Assembly: GCA_032622095.1 (NCBI GenBank)
Contig: CP136068.1
Location: 6,737,314 to 6,801,313, forward strand
Direction: 5' to 3'
DNA from: Siphonodentalium dalli
Lineage: Eukaryota > Mollusca > Scaphopoda > Gadilida > Siphonodentaliidae
DNA length: 64,000 nt
The notes beneath the pieces are model-generated. The model was not told the origin of the DNA. It made no database searches and saw only the letters and a program-made list of their open reading frames with translations. The first letter of the stretch is position 1, and each line of letters starts with the position of its first letter. A program made the translations under genes and the position numbers. Of the stretch, positions 10,756 to 23,084 are shown one piece after another.

Positions 10756-13700
10756 CTAGTTTCGGTGATTTTGATATTGTGTGGTGGACTGGACGAATGT
10801 ATTCTTGGATATTTTGTTTTGTACCTTACTCAATCGTACCAATAGAATCACGTATATGCTGAAATTGTAACGTTAACGGCACCGGTGTATAATATGTTTT
10901 TGAAAATATGATAAATCGTATCCATGGGGTCAGGACAGGCTGAAATTGTAAACTTAAAGTCACCGGTGTAATAATATGTTGTGGAAAATATAAATAATCT
11001 GATAGCCTGAAAATAATATATCACCCATTGGGAGCCCCTGGTGTATTCTTGGATATTTTTATTTGTACCTTACTCAATCGTACCGATAGAATTGTAAAGT
11101 TAACGTCACCGGTGTATAATATGTTTTTGAAAATGTGATAAATCGTATCGATAGAGTCAGTACAGGCTGAAATTGTAAACTTAAAGTCACTTGTTGTTGA
11201 AAATATGAAAAATTTAATAGACTGAAAATAATGTGTAACCCATTGGGAACCCCTGGTGTAGTGAAGTGAATTGGGGGTAGTTTCATTGTGATTCTCCGCC
11301 ATCTTTATTTTCTGGAATTATCACCAAGATTTCTCCACTCGATTCTCTTAAAATGCACCCGAATCGGTCAAATTATTTTGATAATTATATCTAAATACAT
11401 CTTAGCTACTATTCGGATCTGCTGTCCCGGTCGAAAAGGGTTTAGTTTGACCAAAATGGCAATTGACAAAAGCCTGTTTACAAAAATGCGTCTACTCGAT
11501 GACCCGTCCACTGTCCATGCTGTAGTGTAAATTTATTATCGAAAACAAATTCAATTTCTTCCATCTAAAACATAATTACGCGCTGAACTCTGTCATTTTA
11601 AGAATATATAAGCATTACACACATAAACACAAAATTTCAGCTCAAAATTTTGAAAAATGACAGTTTTATAGACATAAATCGATTTTAATGGGAAATCCTG
11701 TGTTAAATTTTATCATCGACAAAAAATCATTTCTTCGATCTAAAAAATAATTACGTGCTATACCCTGTCATTTTAGGAATATATAAGTATCCCACGCACA
11801 CACACCAAGTGTGAGCTAAAATTTTTGAAAAATAAGAGATTTATCGACATAAATCGATTTGTATATAGCAGATGCCAATTGCCTTGTTAAATAAATTTTA
11901 GGGCCCTGCAAATGTTTTCTGAGCTGTTCCATATTGGGCACTAGAGTCCATATTTGACCGTTATATATGATAATTGTGCGACAGTACAGTCGCGTTACTT
12001 TATACGTCACCATTGGTTATTATCACCCGACAAATTTATTTCGGCCTATCGTATCAACCCCTATTTTACCCCGCGTAGCCTGACTAAGTGTCAACATTAG
12101 TTTTTATCGCTCCACTACTTTGTGTCGTTTCATCTCTATGAATTCCATATCCAATTATCCACATATAACCAACCCAACCTCTAATCCCGGTCCAATTTAT
12201 TTAATTTTTTCATCGCTATAGTCACGCTACTTAATATTTTATCGCGTGATACTTGTACTTATATGTCTATGGTATTACTATAGTATACCGTATACGTATA
12301 TCAATTGCTATTCATTTCTATACAATCATGGTGCCATCTATAGAGATAGAGATAATTTCATACCCCCCCCCCCCATTTTATGTCATTGCTGCTTTAGTAC
12401 AGTCGCGATACATTACATGGCAACATCGCTCCACTAATTTATGTCAGTTCATCGGTACGAACCCCTTTTTCTCCGAGTCCATGTAACGTACCAACCCAAC
12501 ATCTTATAGAAGTCCATAAATGACTATTCTGGCACTATATAGAGATGACTAAGATTCTGACACCCTCTATTTTATAGCATTGTTGCAATGTTCAGTAGAG
12601 TTGAGATGCATAATATGTCAACATTGGTCATTATCGCTCAATAAATTTATATCGGTTCAACCCTTAGTTCCCTATATCGCCCACCCTTCCCTGAATTTAT
12701 TTTTCCATTTGTATTATAGTCTCGTTACGTACACATTTTATCTCTTGTAACTTTTGCTTCAATGCGTCGAGTTCCGCTGCAGAGAATACAAAACTGACAA
12801 CATTTTGAAATGTAAGCAGGCTTCAAACTCATCTTATCCAAGAAAAACTCTGGTTACATAAGAAATTTGTGTATAAGGTGTACGCGCATTTGTTGCGTTA
12901 AAAACCAAAGGTCCCAAGTCAAGGTCCAAATCCCCAACACACTGTTGTGAGGTTTAACTCCATCTACATACAGTAATGTCCAAAGTAATTGATCACTTAA
13001 CCACAGCAAAATTATGGGTATTTTTTCATGATTTTAAATCCTGAAAAATCACCCATAATTATGCTGTGGTTAAGTGGTCAATTACTTTGGGCATTACTGT
13101 AACCAATATAAGGATTTGAGGTTTAATGATGACTCAATCCTCATACAGTAATGTTCAATGTAATTGACCACTTAAGCACAGCAGAATAATGGGTAATTTA
13201 TCAGGATTTTAAATACTGAAAAAATACCCATAATTCTGCTGTGGTTAAGTGGTCAATTAATTATGGGCATTACAGTAACCAATATAAGGATTTGAGGTTG
13301 AATGATAACTCAATCCTCATACAGTAATGTTCAAAGTAATTGACCACTTAACCACAGCAGAATCATTGGTAATTTTTCAGGATTTTAATCTGTTCTAAGT
13401 ACCGTTCTGGTACGACATGTCCGATGGGGTACCGTTGGAACCGGAATTAAATTCTCTACAAGATGGTCGCAACACCGAAGCGATATTTCGAACAATAATG
13501 CCGTAAAACAGGGTTATTTCTTGTCCGAAGTACGCGAAAGTGAGCTGTATTGAGAACTGACTTGTTCCATCTGCTTTTTCGTGTACAAAGGGGACTGAAA
13601 CCATATTGGTCTATAACTCAAGTGGATGTAATTTCTTAGTTCCATCTTGTTCTATTTCAATATTGGCAATGTCTGAAGAATTATACGTGTATGAGTCTTC

Positions 13701-14067
13701 TTCCTACATGGAACAATGTGGATCTAAAATATGATCGAAGCCGATACCTTATCATATTTAAACTATATAGATAGGTTTATATTAAACTACTCTAATTAAC
13801 TTTTGCAGTGCAAAACAGACTATAATATTGTAATGGAGTAGATGAATAACCACCCAGTTTCTTGGTGGCTATATTCCGTTTCCCAAACAAGGTACATATA
13901 AGTTTTAATATGTTAGTATCCTACATTATTCATTCAATGACATAACTGGTTAATTATATTTGACATACATAGTGATACACTGTGCATGTCTAACGTTCTG
14001 GATGTTTGCATTGGTTTGATATTTTATTTATTGTCATTCCCGCTTCTAGGACATACACCACTTTCAT
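10756..14067 (+). repeat. Tandem 3.3-kb duplication, unit 1
   Basis: The 3312 bases from CTAGTTTCGGTG to 'ccactttcat' are repeated immediately downstream, nearly identically (a few single-base changes and small length differences, the clearest in a poly-C tract at about 12,363). At the junction only an AT dinucleotide is shared by the two original flanks, as in a microhomology-mediated tandem duplication. The unit contains a MITE array but no exon I can support. Short frames are conserved only because the whole DNA is. Confidence 0.95.
12971..13392. mobile_element. Tandem array of foldback MITEs, unit 1
   Basis: Two complete palindromic copies (12971-13099 and 13145-13275, each with TA outside both ends) and one half copy (13322-13392). 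They belong to the family at 6381 (CAGTAATG... and CCACAGCAGAATTATGGGTA) but lack the longer central stem. The 44-bp spacer starting TAACCAATATAAGG is repeated too, so a MITE plus its flank was amplified as a unit of 174-177 bp. Confidence 0.85.
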
Positions 14068-17000
14068 CTAGTTTCGGTGATTTTGATATTGTGTGGTGGA
14101 CTGGACGAATGTATTCTTGGATATTTTGTTTTGTACCTTACTCAATCGTACCAATAGAATCACGTATATGCTGAAATTGTAACGTTAACGGCACCGGTGT
14201 ATAATATGTTTTTGAAAATATGATAAATCGTATCCATGGGGTCAGGACAGGCTGAAATTGTAAACTTAAAGTCACCGGTGTAATAATATGTTGTTGAAAA
14301 TATAAATAATCTGATAGCCTGAAAATAATATATCACCCATTGGGAGCCCCTGGTGTATTCTTGGATATTTTTATTTGTACCTTACTCAATCGTACCGATA
14401 GAATTGTAAAGTTAACGTCACCGGTGTATAATATGTTTTTGAAAATGTGATAAATCGTATCGATAGAGTCAGTACAGGCTGAAATTGTAAACTTAAAGTC
14501 ACTTGTTGTTGAAAATATGAAAAATTTGATAGACTGAAAATAATGTGTAACCCATTGGGAACCCCTGGTGTAGTGAAGTGAATTGGGGGTAGTTTCATTG
14601 TGATTCTCCGCCATCTTTATTTTCTGGAATTATCACCAAGATTTCTCCACTCGATTCTCTTAAAATGCACCCGAATCGGTCAAATTATTTTGATAATTAT
14701 ATCTAAATACATCTTAGCTACTATTCGGATCTGCTGTCCCGGTCGAAAAGGGTTTAGTTTGACCAAAATGGCAATTGACAAAAGCCTGTTTACAAAAATG
14801 CGTCTACTCGATGACCCGTCCACTGTCCATGCTGTAGTGTAAATTTATTATCGAAAACAAATTCAATTTCTTCCATCTAAAACATAATTACGCGCTGAAC
14901 TCTGTCATTTTAAGAATATATAAGCATTACACACATAAACACAAAATTTCAGCTCAGAATTTTGAAAAATGACAGTTTTATAGACATAAATCGATTTTAA
15001 TGGGAAATCCTGTGTTAAATTTTATCATCGACAAAAAATCATTTCTTCGATCTAAAAAATAATTACGTGCTATACCCTGTCATTTTAGGAATATATAAGT
15101 ATCCCACGTACACACACCAAGTGTGAGCTAAATTTTTTGAAAAATAAGAGATTTATCGACATAAATCGATTTGTATATAGCAGATGCCAATTGCCTTGTT
15201 AAATAAATTTTAGGGCCCTGCAAATGTTTTCTGAGCTGTTCCATATTGGGCACTATAGTCCATATTTGACCGTTATATATGATAATTGTGCGACAGTACA
15301 GTCGCGTTACTTTATACGTCACCATTGGTTATTATCACCCGACAAATTATTTCGGCCTATCGTATCAACCCCTATTTTACCCCGCGTAGCCTGACTAAGT
15401 GTCAACATTAGTTTTTATCGCTCCACTACTTTGTGTCGTTTCATCTCTATGAATTCCATATCCAATTATCCACATATAACCAACCCAACCTCTAATCCCG
15501 GTCCAATTTATTTAATTTTTTCATCGCTATAGTCACGCTACTTAATATTTTATCGCGTGATACTTGTACTTATATGTCTATGGTATTACTATAGTATACC
15601 GTATACGTATATCAATTGCTATTCATTTCTATACAATCATGGTGCCATCTATAGAGATAGAGATAATTTCATACCCCCCCCATTTTATGTCATTGCTGCT
15701 TTAGTACAGTCGCGATACATTACATGGCAACATCGCTCCACTAATTTATGTCAGTTCATCGGTACGAACCCCTTTTTCTCCGAGTCCATGTAACGTACCA
15801 ACCCAACATCTTATAGAAGTCCATAAATGACTATTCTGGCACTATATAGAGATGACTAAGATTCTGACACCCTCTATTTTATAGCATTGTTGCAATGTTC
15901 AGTAGAGTTGTGATGCATAATATGTCAACATTGGTCATTATCGCTCAATAAATTTATATCGGTTCAACCCTTAGTTCCCTGTATCGCCCACCCTTCCCTG
16001 AATTTATTTTTTCATTTGTATTATAGTCTCGTTACGTACACATTTTATCTCTTGTAACTTTTGCTTCAATGCGTCGAGTTCCGCTGCAGAGAATACAAAA
16101 CTGACAACATTTTGAAATGTAAGCAGGCTTCAAACTCATCTTATCCAAGAAAAACTCTGGTTACATAAGAAATTTGTGTATAAGGTGTACGCGCATTTGT
16201 TGCGTTAAAAACCAAAGGTCCCAAGTCAAGGTCCAAATCCCCAACACACTGTTGTGAGGTTTAACTCCATCTACATACAGTAATGTCCAAAGTAATTGAT
16301 CACTTAACCACAGCAAAATTATGGGTATTTTTTCATGATTTTAAATCCTGAAAAATCACCCATAATTATGCTGTGGTTAAGTGGTCAATTACTTTGGGCA
16401 TTACTGTAACCAATATAAGGATTTGAGGTTTAATGATGACTCAATCCTCCTACAGTAATGTTCAATGTAATTGACCACTTAAGCACAGCAGAATAATGGG
16501 TAATTTATCAGGATTTTAAATACTGAAAAAATACCCATAATTCTGCTGTGGTTAAGTGGTCAATTAATTATGGGCATTACAGTAACCAATATAAGGATTT
16601 GAGGTTGAATGATAACTCAATCCTCATACAGTAATGTTCAAAGTAATTGACCACTTAACCACAGCAGAATCATTGGTAATTTTTCAGGATTTTAATCTGT
16701 TCTAAGTACCGTTCTGGTACGAAATGTCCGATGGGGTACCGTTGGAACCGGAATTAAATTCTCTACAAGATGGTCGCAACACCGAAGCGATATTTCGAAC
16801 AATAATGCCGTAAAACAGGGTTATTTCTTGCCCGAAGTACGCGAAAGTGAGCTGTATTGAGAACTGACTTGTTCCATCTGCTTTTTCGTGTACAAAGGGG
16901 ACTGAAACCATATTGGTCTATAACTCAAGTGGATGTAATTTCTTAGTTCCATCTTGTTCTATTTCAATATTGGCAATGTCTGAAGAATTATACGTGTATG

Positions 17001-17374
17001 AGTCTTCTTCCTACATGGAACAATGTGGATCTAAAATATGATCGAAGCCGATACCTTATCATATTTAAACTATATAGATAGGTTTATATTAAACTACTCT
17101 AATTAACTTTTGCAGTGCAAAACAGACTATAATATTGTAATGGAGTAGATGAATAACCACCCAGTTTCTTGGTGGCTATATTCCGTTTCCCAAACAAGGT
17201 ACATATAAGTTGTAATATGTTAGTATCCTACATTATTCATTCAATGACATAACTGGTTAATTATATTTGACATACATAGTGATTCACTGTGCATGTCTAA
17301 CGTTCTGGATGTTTGCATTGGTTTGATATTTTATTTATTGTCATTCCCGCTTCTAGGACATACACCACTTTCAT
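14068..17374 (+). repeat. Tandem 3.3-kb duplication, unit 2
   Basis: The 3307-bp second copy of 10756-14067. It ends at 'ccactttcat', after which the sequence becomes unique (TTACAAATAATGCG). Differences from unit 1 are scattered single bases, a shorter poly-C tract (about 15,675) and occasional one-base indels, so the duplication is young. Confidence 0.95.
16278..16699. mobile_element. Tandem array of foldback MITEs, unit 2
   Basis: The counterpart of 12971-13392 at an offset of 3307 bp. MITE starts fall at 16278, 16452 and 16629, and the last copy is again only half. The array therefore existed before the 3.3-kb duplication. Confidence 0.85.
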
Positions 17375-17448
17375 TTACAAATAATGCGCAGATGGCTAAT
17401 GGTTTGCGGAATCCACTCCACGAACAGTAGCACGTTAATACGGATTTG

Positions 17449-18306
17449 TATGGGGCGCCATCGCTGCAAATATTCGTTTTCGGAGATATCTCCTCGTAAT
17501 TCGGAGATATCTCCTCGGGTTCCAGGAGATATCTCCTTGGAATTGCAATTCCTAGCAGATATCTGGTTGGAATATGGTTCATTATGGAGATATCTCCTTT
17601 GATTCAAGGAGATATCTGCTTGGATTATGGAGATATCTCCTTGGATCCTAGGAGATATCTCCTCGCAACTACGAGATATCTGCTTGAAATATTTCCAACG
17701 AGATATCGCCTTGAAACCGAGGAGATATCTCCATAATCCAAGCAGATATCTGCTCGGATTATGGAGATATCTCATTGAAATAGTTTTCAACGAGATATCT
17801 CCTTGGACCGAAGGAGATATCTCCATATTCCAACCAGATATCTCCTTGAAAATATTCCAAGCAGATATCTGATGGATTATGGAAATATCTCCTTGGAAAA
17901 CCGCGGCCATGAAATATTAATAATTTCTCCACAGTACATATATCTATGATCGAAATACATCCAAGCAGGTATCTGCTCGGAATATGGAGATATCTCCTTG
18001 AAACATTTTTCAAGCAGATATCTCCATAAACCGAGCAGATATCTGCTTGAATCCAAAGAGATATCCTCTTGAACATATTTCAAGGAGATATCTCCATAAT
18101 GCGAGCAGATATCTGCTCGCATTATGGAGATATCTCCTCGGTTTCAAGGAGATATCTCCTTGAAAATATTTCCGAGGAGATATCTCCATATTCCAAGCAG
18201 ATATCTGCTTGAAACCGAGGAGATATCTCCATAATGCGAGCAGATATCTGCTTGGATCCAAGGAGATAGTTCCGAAAACGAATATTTGCAGGGATGGCGC
18301 CCCATA
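17449..18306. mobile_element. TIR element filled with an array of GATATC palindromes
   Basis: Terminal inverted repeats of about 36 bp begin TATGGGGCGCCATC and differ at one position. GATTTG is directly repeated outside them (17443-17448 and 18307-18312), a likely 6-bp target-site duplication. The interior holds about 32 copies of a 12-bp palindrome, GGAGATATCTCC or GCAGATATCTGC, a few degenerate. Centre spacing is mostly 21-23 bp with a second class of 26-31 bp. Spacers also come in inverted pairs (TTGGATTATGG against CCATAATCCAA), so the array is nested inverted repeats. About 65 bp of non-repeat sequence interrupts it at 17,898-17,962. Open frames on both strands encode repetitive EISP/GDIS/RYLL peptides and follow from the repeat. 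There is no transposase, so it would be mobilised in trans. Confidence 0.8.
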
Positions 18307-18694
18307 GATTTGTTACTTTTCGTCAGCCTTATAATTTTCGATTTGATAGCGAATTTATAGTTGAAGGACATTCAACACACATTTATTCATGAGACGTAAT
18401 GCTATTGCATTGACAGTATATATCCGTTAGTCGGCTGTGACTATGACCATGGGATCACCATATATGAAAGTGACAAGAACTACACATACACACACATACA
18501 TACACCCTATCAACTACTTTCTGGTGTTCACTTTATCCACCCAGTTTTGGAAATACACCAGAGCACACCTTGGGCGTCACAATACCGGATATATAATTCA
18601 GAATAATTAGAAAGTTATCGTGTGTGTTGGACAGCATACTTATATGCTCAGCCCCAATTACTGACCGCTCATATCTAGGGATTCAATTATTATG
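18307..18694. other. No gene recognised
   Basis: Short CA-rich stretch at about 18,480-18,510; otherwise nothing recognised. Confidence 0.4.
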
Positions 18695-19030
18695 GACGTG
18701 ACGTGGCGACATGGGGTCAAACTTTGGTCAAATTGTTCAACAGCTGGAAATGCCATACCTAACACAACACTAGTTGGAAATTTCACACCAAATTTTTTTT
18801 CAAAGTGTTTTCGTACTTTAATTGTCCAACAATTTATCTGTATGTAATTTGTTCTTGTTAGGCCAACATGTTGCGCATTTTCCTACTTTTGGTCAAAAGT
18901 GTTTGACTGAAATGGTCATCATTTGGAAATGTTCCAACCTAATTGGGTGTCAGGCTGTAAAATTCCAACAACTCGAAAGCTTCAGGCCAGTCTAGGTGCT
19001 ATGATGTTGAATTGTTGATGTTCAGGTTCA
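18695..19030 (+). repeat. Dispersed repeat with GACGTGGCGACA motif
   Basis: Begins GACGTGGCGACATGGGGTC and contains 'ttgttcaacagctggaaatg'. The same order (GACGTGGCGACAAGGGGTC, then 'tttgtcagctggaaat') recurs at about 37,550-37,605, and an inverted relative lies near 40,855-40,998 (CACGTCCCTGCTTG). A dispersed repeat family of unknown class. Confidence 0.45.
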
Positions 19031-19529
19031 AAATGTTCTCATATCTGACCGTACTATTGTCAAAATAAATTAGCTTTAGCAAACAAGTAAACCAAACTCA
19101 CGTGCACAAAGCAATGAACGGAGGAAACAACCCCGACAACACATATACAGAACTATACCCAAAGCCTGTCCAAAGGAACTACTGTGAAAAGTTGTACACG
19201 GTTACGACGGCATCATTCGAAGTGGGTAACATTTGGTTGAATTTTCATTGCGGTACATATTCGGGTTTTCTTGCACTCAAAACGAAACCTAAATACTGCA
19301 TGTTTCGGTTTTTTTTAACTAGATTTCAACAGATAGTGCGACGATTATATTTCTCTTAAACAGCTACTGGTTATCGGTAAGTGGACAGTCTTATTTGTTC
19401 TCAGTAGAACGCGTTGTGCTTTATTTCTAGTAACGTCTTATCAAGGACATTTGAACAGTTCAGCCTTTGGTAAGGAGTCATACAATAAATATCGGAAAGC
19501 GATACAGGTCGTTTCATGGCTTCAAGTAC

Positions 19530-20020
19530 AGCTTTGTGCTTTTGTTATGGTCGTTTATTTAAAGTAAGACATTTCGATAAAGCAAGAAAAGTAGAGCGCC
19601 ATGATTTTGTTATGGTCGTTTTTGTTAACAGCTATAAGATATCGAGTCGAGTGCAGATACACTGACCACTATGTGTGTATACCTGCGTGGAATCCCGATC
19701 AGTATCCCATTATTTCTTGGAATTTGGAATGCAGTTATGATTCAGATAATCTGAGCACACCTAAAACTCACCAGCCGTGTGCACATCTAGTTCAGTTACT
19801 GTAAACCTCCAGATTGGCTCATTCGCGAAACAAGTTGGAGTGTTGGTGCAGAGTTGCTGAGACTCTGAACTGTGAATTATTTTTTATCAGATGAAGCACG
19901 AACGCCGTCACATGAAGTGACGCTCAACTGATATTACAAACATCGTGTTGTGTGTCGTGTGTTTGTAATGGCACAGCAAGACTCGTCTTTAACTGATAAT
20001 CGCTGGGTTCATTTTCCCGT
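19530..20020 (+). repeat. Diverged tandem duplication, copy 1
   Basis: Aligns with 20205-20670. Shared order: 'gttatggtcgtttttgt', 'aatccca', 'tggaatttggaa', 'gatgaagcac.aacgccg', 'acaaacatcg..ttgtgtgtc', 'aagactcgt.tttaactgataatc'. A frame from ATG 19601 (67 residues, hydrophobic start MILLWSFLLTA) is open here but disrupted in copy 2, so coding status is doubtful. Confidence 0.6.
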
Positions 20021-20204
20021 ACACGACCATCTTCACATTCATCACTGGCCAACAGGACAATGCCGCCATGTCGCGACTTGTATCGCTTTCCGATAGATCT
20101 ACTGTATGGCTCCCATTATTATACTGAGTTAATGGATAATAGATGGATGGCCTATAAAGGAAACGAACAACTCGATGAACTGCTTAAATTGGCTTTGAAT
20201 TCCT

Positions 20205-20670
20205 TCCATTATTGGTGCCACGGTATCATTTCAATAAAGTAAGAGAACTAGCGCTTCATGTTTTGTGTTGGTCGTTTTGTCATAGGACACAGGCACTTTG
20301 GTTGTATATGATCATTAATATTGCATCCAGAAACACTTTCCACGGTGTATACATGTGGTATTCAGTTCAAAATCCCATCCTTTCTTCGGGTTTGGAACGC
20401 ATTATGCTTCAAGATATTTGATCACACTTAACATTCACTGGTCGGGTGTAGTTCAGCTGAACTAAATCTTCAGACGGGCTCGTTCATGAAACATATTGGA
20501 ATGTTGATATTTCCGAATAGTGAACCATCCTTTCGTCGGTGAAGCACAAACGCCGCGCACGAAGTCAAGCTACTGACATCACAAACATCGTTTTGTGTGT
20601 CATGTGTTTTAATGACACACCAAGACTCGTATTTAGCTGATAATCTCTGTGCTCATTTCTTTTGGAATAA
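20205..20670 (+). repeat. Diverged tandem duplication, copy 2
   Basis: Partner of 19530-20020. It lacks the ATG-initiated frame of copy 1 in register. The two copies are separated by about 185 bp not obviously shared. It ends about 170 bp before the conserved upstream region of the PAN gene. Confidence 0.6.
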
Positions 20671-20836
20671 TTGAATTTATATGTAATTATAATATACATA
20701 GTGACATAGCAACCAAAGGAGCTGTTATGGGTGCTTCATTCACACTGGAAATATAATGGAGTATCAAGAACTATTGGAACATGTATGTTAACTTGATCGC
20801 AATCGGATACGCAGGAGCTCAATCGGGGATTCTAAT

Positions 20837-21040
20837 CTAAAGCAGTAGTGCCATTGTGCAGCTCGGTTGTTGCAAATTTCTTTGCATGAAACGTATTTCA
20901 AAGATAAATAAAACGTCATCGCGATACTCAACTTGTTTTACAAAGCCATATCACATACCACACGGCTGTTTCGTGAAAAACACTCCCACGTTTGTGAAGT
21001 GATATCTCAACGTTAATATTTGTGAGAGAAAGAGAGAGAT
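20837..21040 (+). promoter_or_regulatory. Upstream region shared by the two PAN copies
   Basis: From CTAAAGCAGTAGTGCCATTG on, this region matches 27614-27808 upstream of the second PAN copy. Shared blocks include 'gcgatactcaacttg.tttacaaagcca', 'cacgcggctgttt' and 'gaagtgacatc..aacgttaat'. The second copy has a TATAAAAG at 27746-27753; here the aligned position reads TTTCGTGAAAAA. This is probably promoter and 5' UTR, inferred only from position and conservation between the copies. Confidence 0.5.
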
Positions 21041-21614
21041 ATGAAGTTAGAAGGGTTCCATCTAACTGATCAACGACATGTGTGTGACCAATTCTGGTTC
21101 GGACTGATTTGTAGTTTCCTACTAAGTGTATGTGGCGTTATGGCGAATCCTTTTGAACCAGGACAGCCTGATTTTCTGACTGAGGTGAAGCTGTCGAACA
21201 CTTTGCGGTGTGAGACAATGTGTACGAGGTACGCGAACTGTACGGTCGTTGGATACAACGTAAAGGCACGAATGTGTGTGTTCTTAGCGTCCATGGGTGG
21301 GAGCGAAATATCTGATCCAAAGGAGTGGATGGTGAGACACATCACGAAGGTACGGTATTTCTTTCGAGTTAAAGCAATAGTCGGCGAACTGCTGTGAACA
21401 AGTGTCAATAATATATGTATTGACAGAGTAAAATTAGATGTTTACAGTCCAACATAAACAATTTGTTACTTCTCTGCGACTGGACTGAAATTTTTCTGTC
21501 ATTTTGTTATTGTATATTCAGGCCGGCATCGCTACATATGGAACGAGCTTGTCCAGATTGCTGAACCTCGGATTCAAAAGCGATGATTTAACTTCAACAG
21601 TCACTCTAAATTAA
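21041..21614 (+). CDS. Secreted single-PAN/apple-domain protein, two exons
   Basis: Exon 1 is 21041-21349 (103 codons) and ends AAG|GTACGG in phase 0. The best exon 2 is 21522-21614 (acceptor 'tgtatattcag'), adding 30 residues and a stop, for 133 residues. Residues about 17-36 (FWFGLICSFLLSVCGVMA) are a hydrophobic signal-peptide core, with cleavage expected before NPFEPG. The mature part has the PAN-type spacing LRCETMCTRYANC, then GYNVKARMCVFL, i.e. C-x3-C-x5-C-x10-C. PAN domains bind proteins or sugars in secreted proteins, so the product is probably extracellular; its ligand is unknown. The n-region before the hydrophobic core is long (16 residues) but no later in-frame Met lies upstream of the core. 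A near-copy at 27.8 kb supports exon 1 and its donor. An AATAAA lies at about 22,039. Confidence 0.65.
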
Positions 21615-22914
21615 AGCCATTTTATAAAATTTGACAAATGTGATGCCACTTAAGAACAAATGCTTTAACATATTGTATAGACACCATCCCTCTCCACTAA
21701 TCTGATGCAAAACACATGATGTAACACGCCACTGTCCGTATAATCTACACATAAAGCCTAAACCCACACACCTAAGTAGATACACTGAACAAAATGCGAA
21801 AAGGTAAGGATAAAACAACTTGATCAAGTTGACCCCACCCAGTTCGTACGAAACGTCACTGAGTCGGTCACAGCGGTATGGAGCATCATTGGAACGCAGT
21901 ATGTGCTCGGTTGCTACTCCATATTTAGATATCAAACATTGCCCCCAAAAACGCACTATAATATAATAGTTTCGATTAGTATTGTGTCGCAGTGTTGGTG
22001 GAGTCCATAATTTTGATTTTGTAATTGGATGTTTGTTAAATAAAGCATGCCGTTATTCATTATAACTAGTAGTCGCCACTACGTCGTTAGATATCAACAT
22101 TATTCGAGTAAAGCATTTTTGTCCGGAGAGCTATTTGAAATGGAACGGGCGTATAGGCACTGCCGAAATCATTTCTAATCTTTATACTTTCAATCAAGAA
22201 CCAACCAAATTATCATGACTGCCACACTCGTCCACTTCAATTGTATAATTTGAGCTGTCAACGAAAGTCAAAACAAAATAAAAGAAATTACATCATTCTA
22301 AGGAATGTTCCACCATAATTTAGAAATTATAAAGCGGACTATTTCGCGATGAAGTTACATGTATAAAAATGGTATGAATTGCTGTAATTAATTATCGATA
22401 CTATAGAGATCAAGTCGCTAAGTACGTCAACGATTCTCTATAAGGGGCATATGCATTTTGCGATTATTGGGAAAACTGATACAAGAAGTATAACCCCTTA
22501 AGCACCGGCTCCATGCACCGAGTGCGCCATATATCATACGCCATATATTCTGCCATATTATATACATAATTCACTGCGTAGCTACGTTTGCTTGGCATTC
22601 AATCCGTATTCAAACTAGGAACTGACAATGTTGCTTACAACAATGTTATATCGCTTCAATTATTTTCCGGAAGGGTTCTCCATCGCGCATATCATCGGCA
22701 TAAACCATTCTGTATCAACAGTGTAGCTTTACTGCCAAGTAGTGCTTATCATTTAATCATCTTTGATACAAAAACTGAAACAACCGGCGAAAATGTTCGC
22801 AGAAAAGTTAGTTTTTTTTATATCGTAAACAAACCAGGTAAGTCAGCATCATAGATGCCTAGCTTGGCGTTTTGTGTACGGAAACTGACATGTACATTCA
22901 TTAATAGAGTAATT
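21615..22914. other. No gene recognised
   Basis: Probably 3' UTR of the PAN gene at first, then intergenic. A minus-strand frame at 21606-21956 and a plus frame at 22588-22854 have no domain I recognise. Confidence 0.4.
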
Positions 22915-23010
22915 AAGTAATGCCCTAATTAATCGACTCTTTAACCACAGCAGAATTATGGGTAACTTTTCAGGATTTAGTCGGAAATATGGGTTTTTGC
23001 CATTCATCGT
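22915..23010 (+). mobile_element. Single arm of the CAGTAATGCCC MITE
   Basis: Matches the left arm of the MITE at 6381 (GTAATGCCCTAATTAATCGA, CCACAGCAGAATTATGGGTA, 'ttttcaggatttagtcggaaata', 'tgccattcatcg') but has no right arm. It is a truncated or deleted copy. Confidence 0.75.
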
Positions 23011-23084
23011 CTCTCGTCTCACGATAAACCCGCGAATGTTACATGAGGGAGTTCGACTGTCTCTGTTAACTAGCAATATCCAAA

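Noticed and set aside
10756-17374. Paired short frames repeated at 3.31-kb offset as duplicated genes
   Set aside because: Conservation is uniform across the duplicated DNA, coding or not, so frame conservation is no evidence of coding. No domain was recognised.
17371-18371. Long overlapping frames rich in EISP, GDIS and RYLLG repeats on both strands
   Set aside because: They follow from the palindromic GATATC array, occur in several frames at once on both strands, and have no start context or domain. Treated as repeat artefacts.
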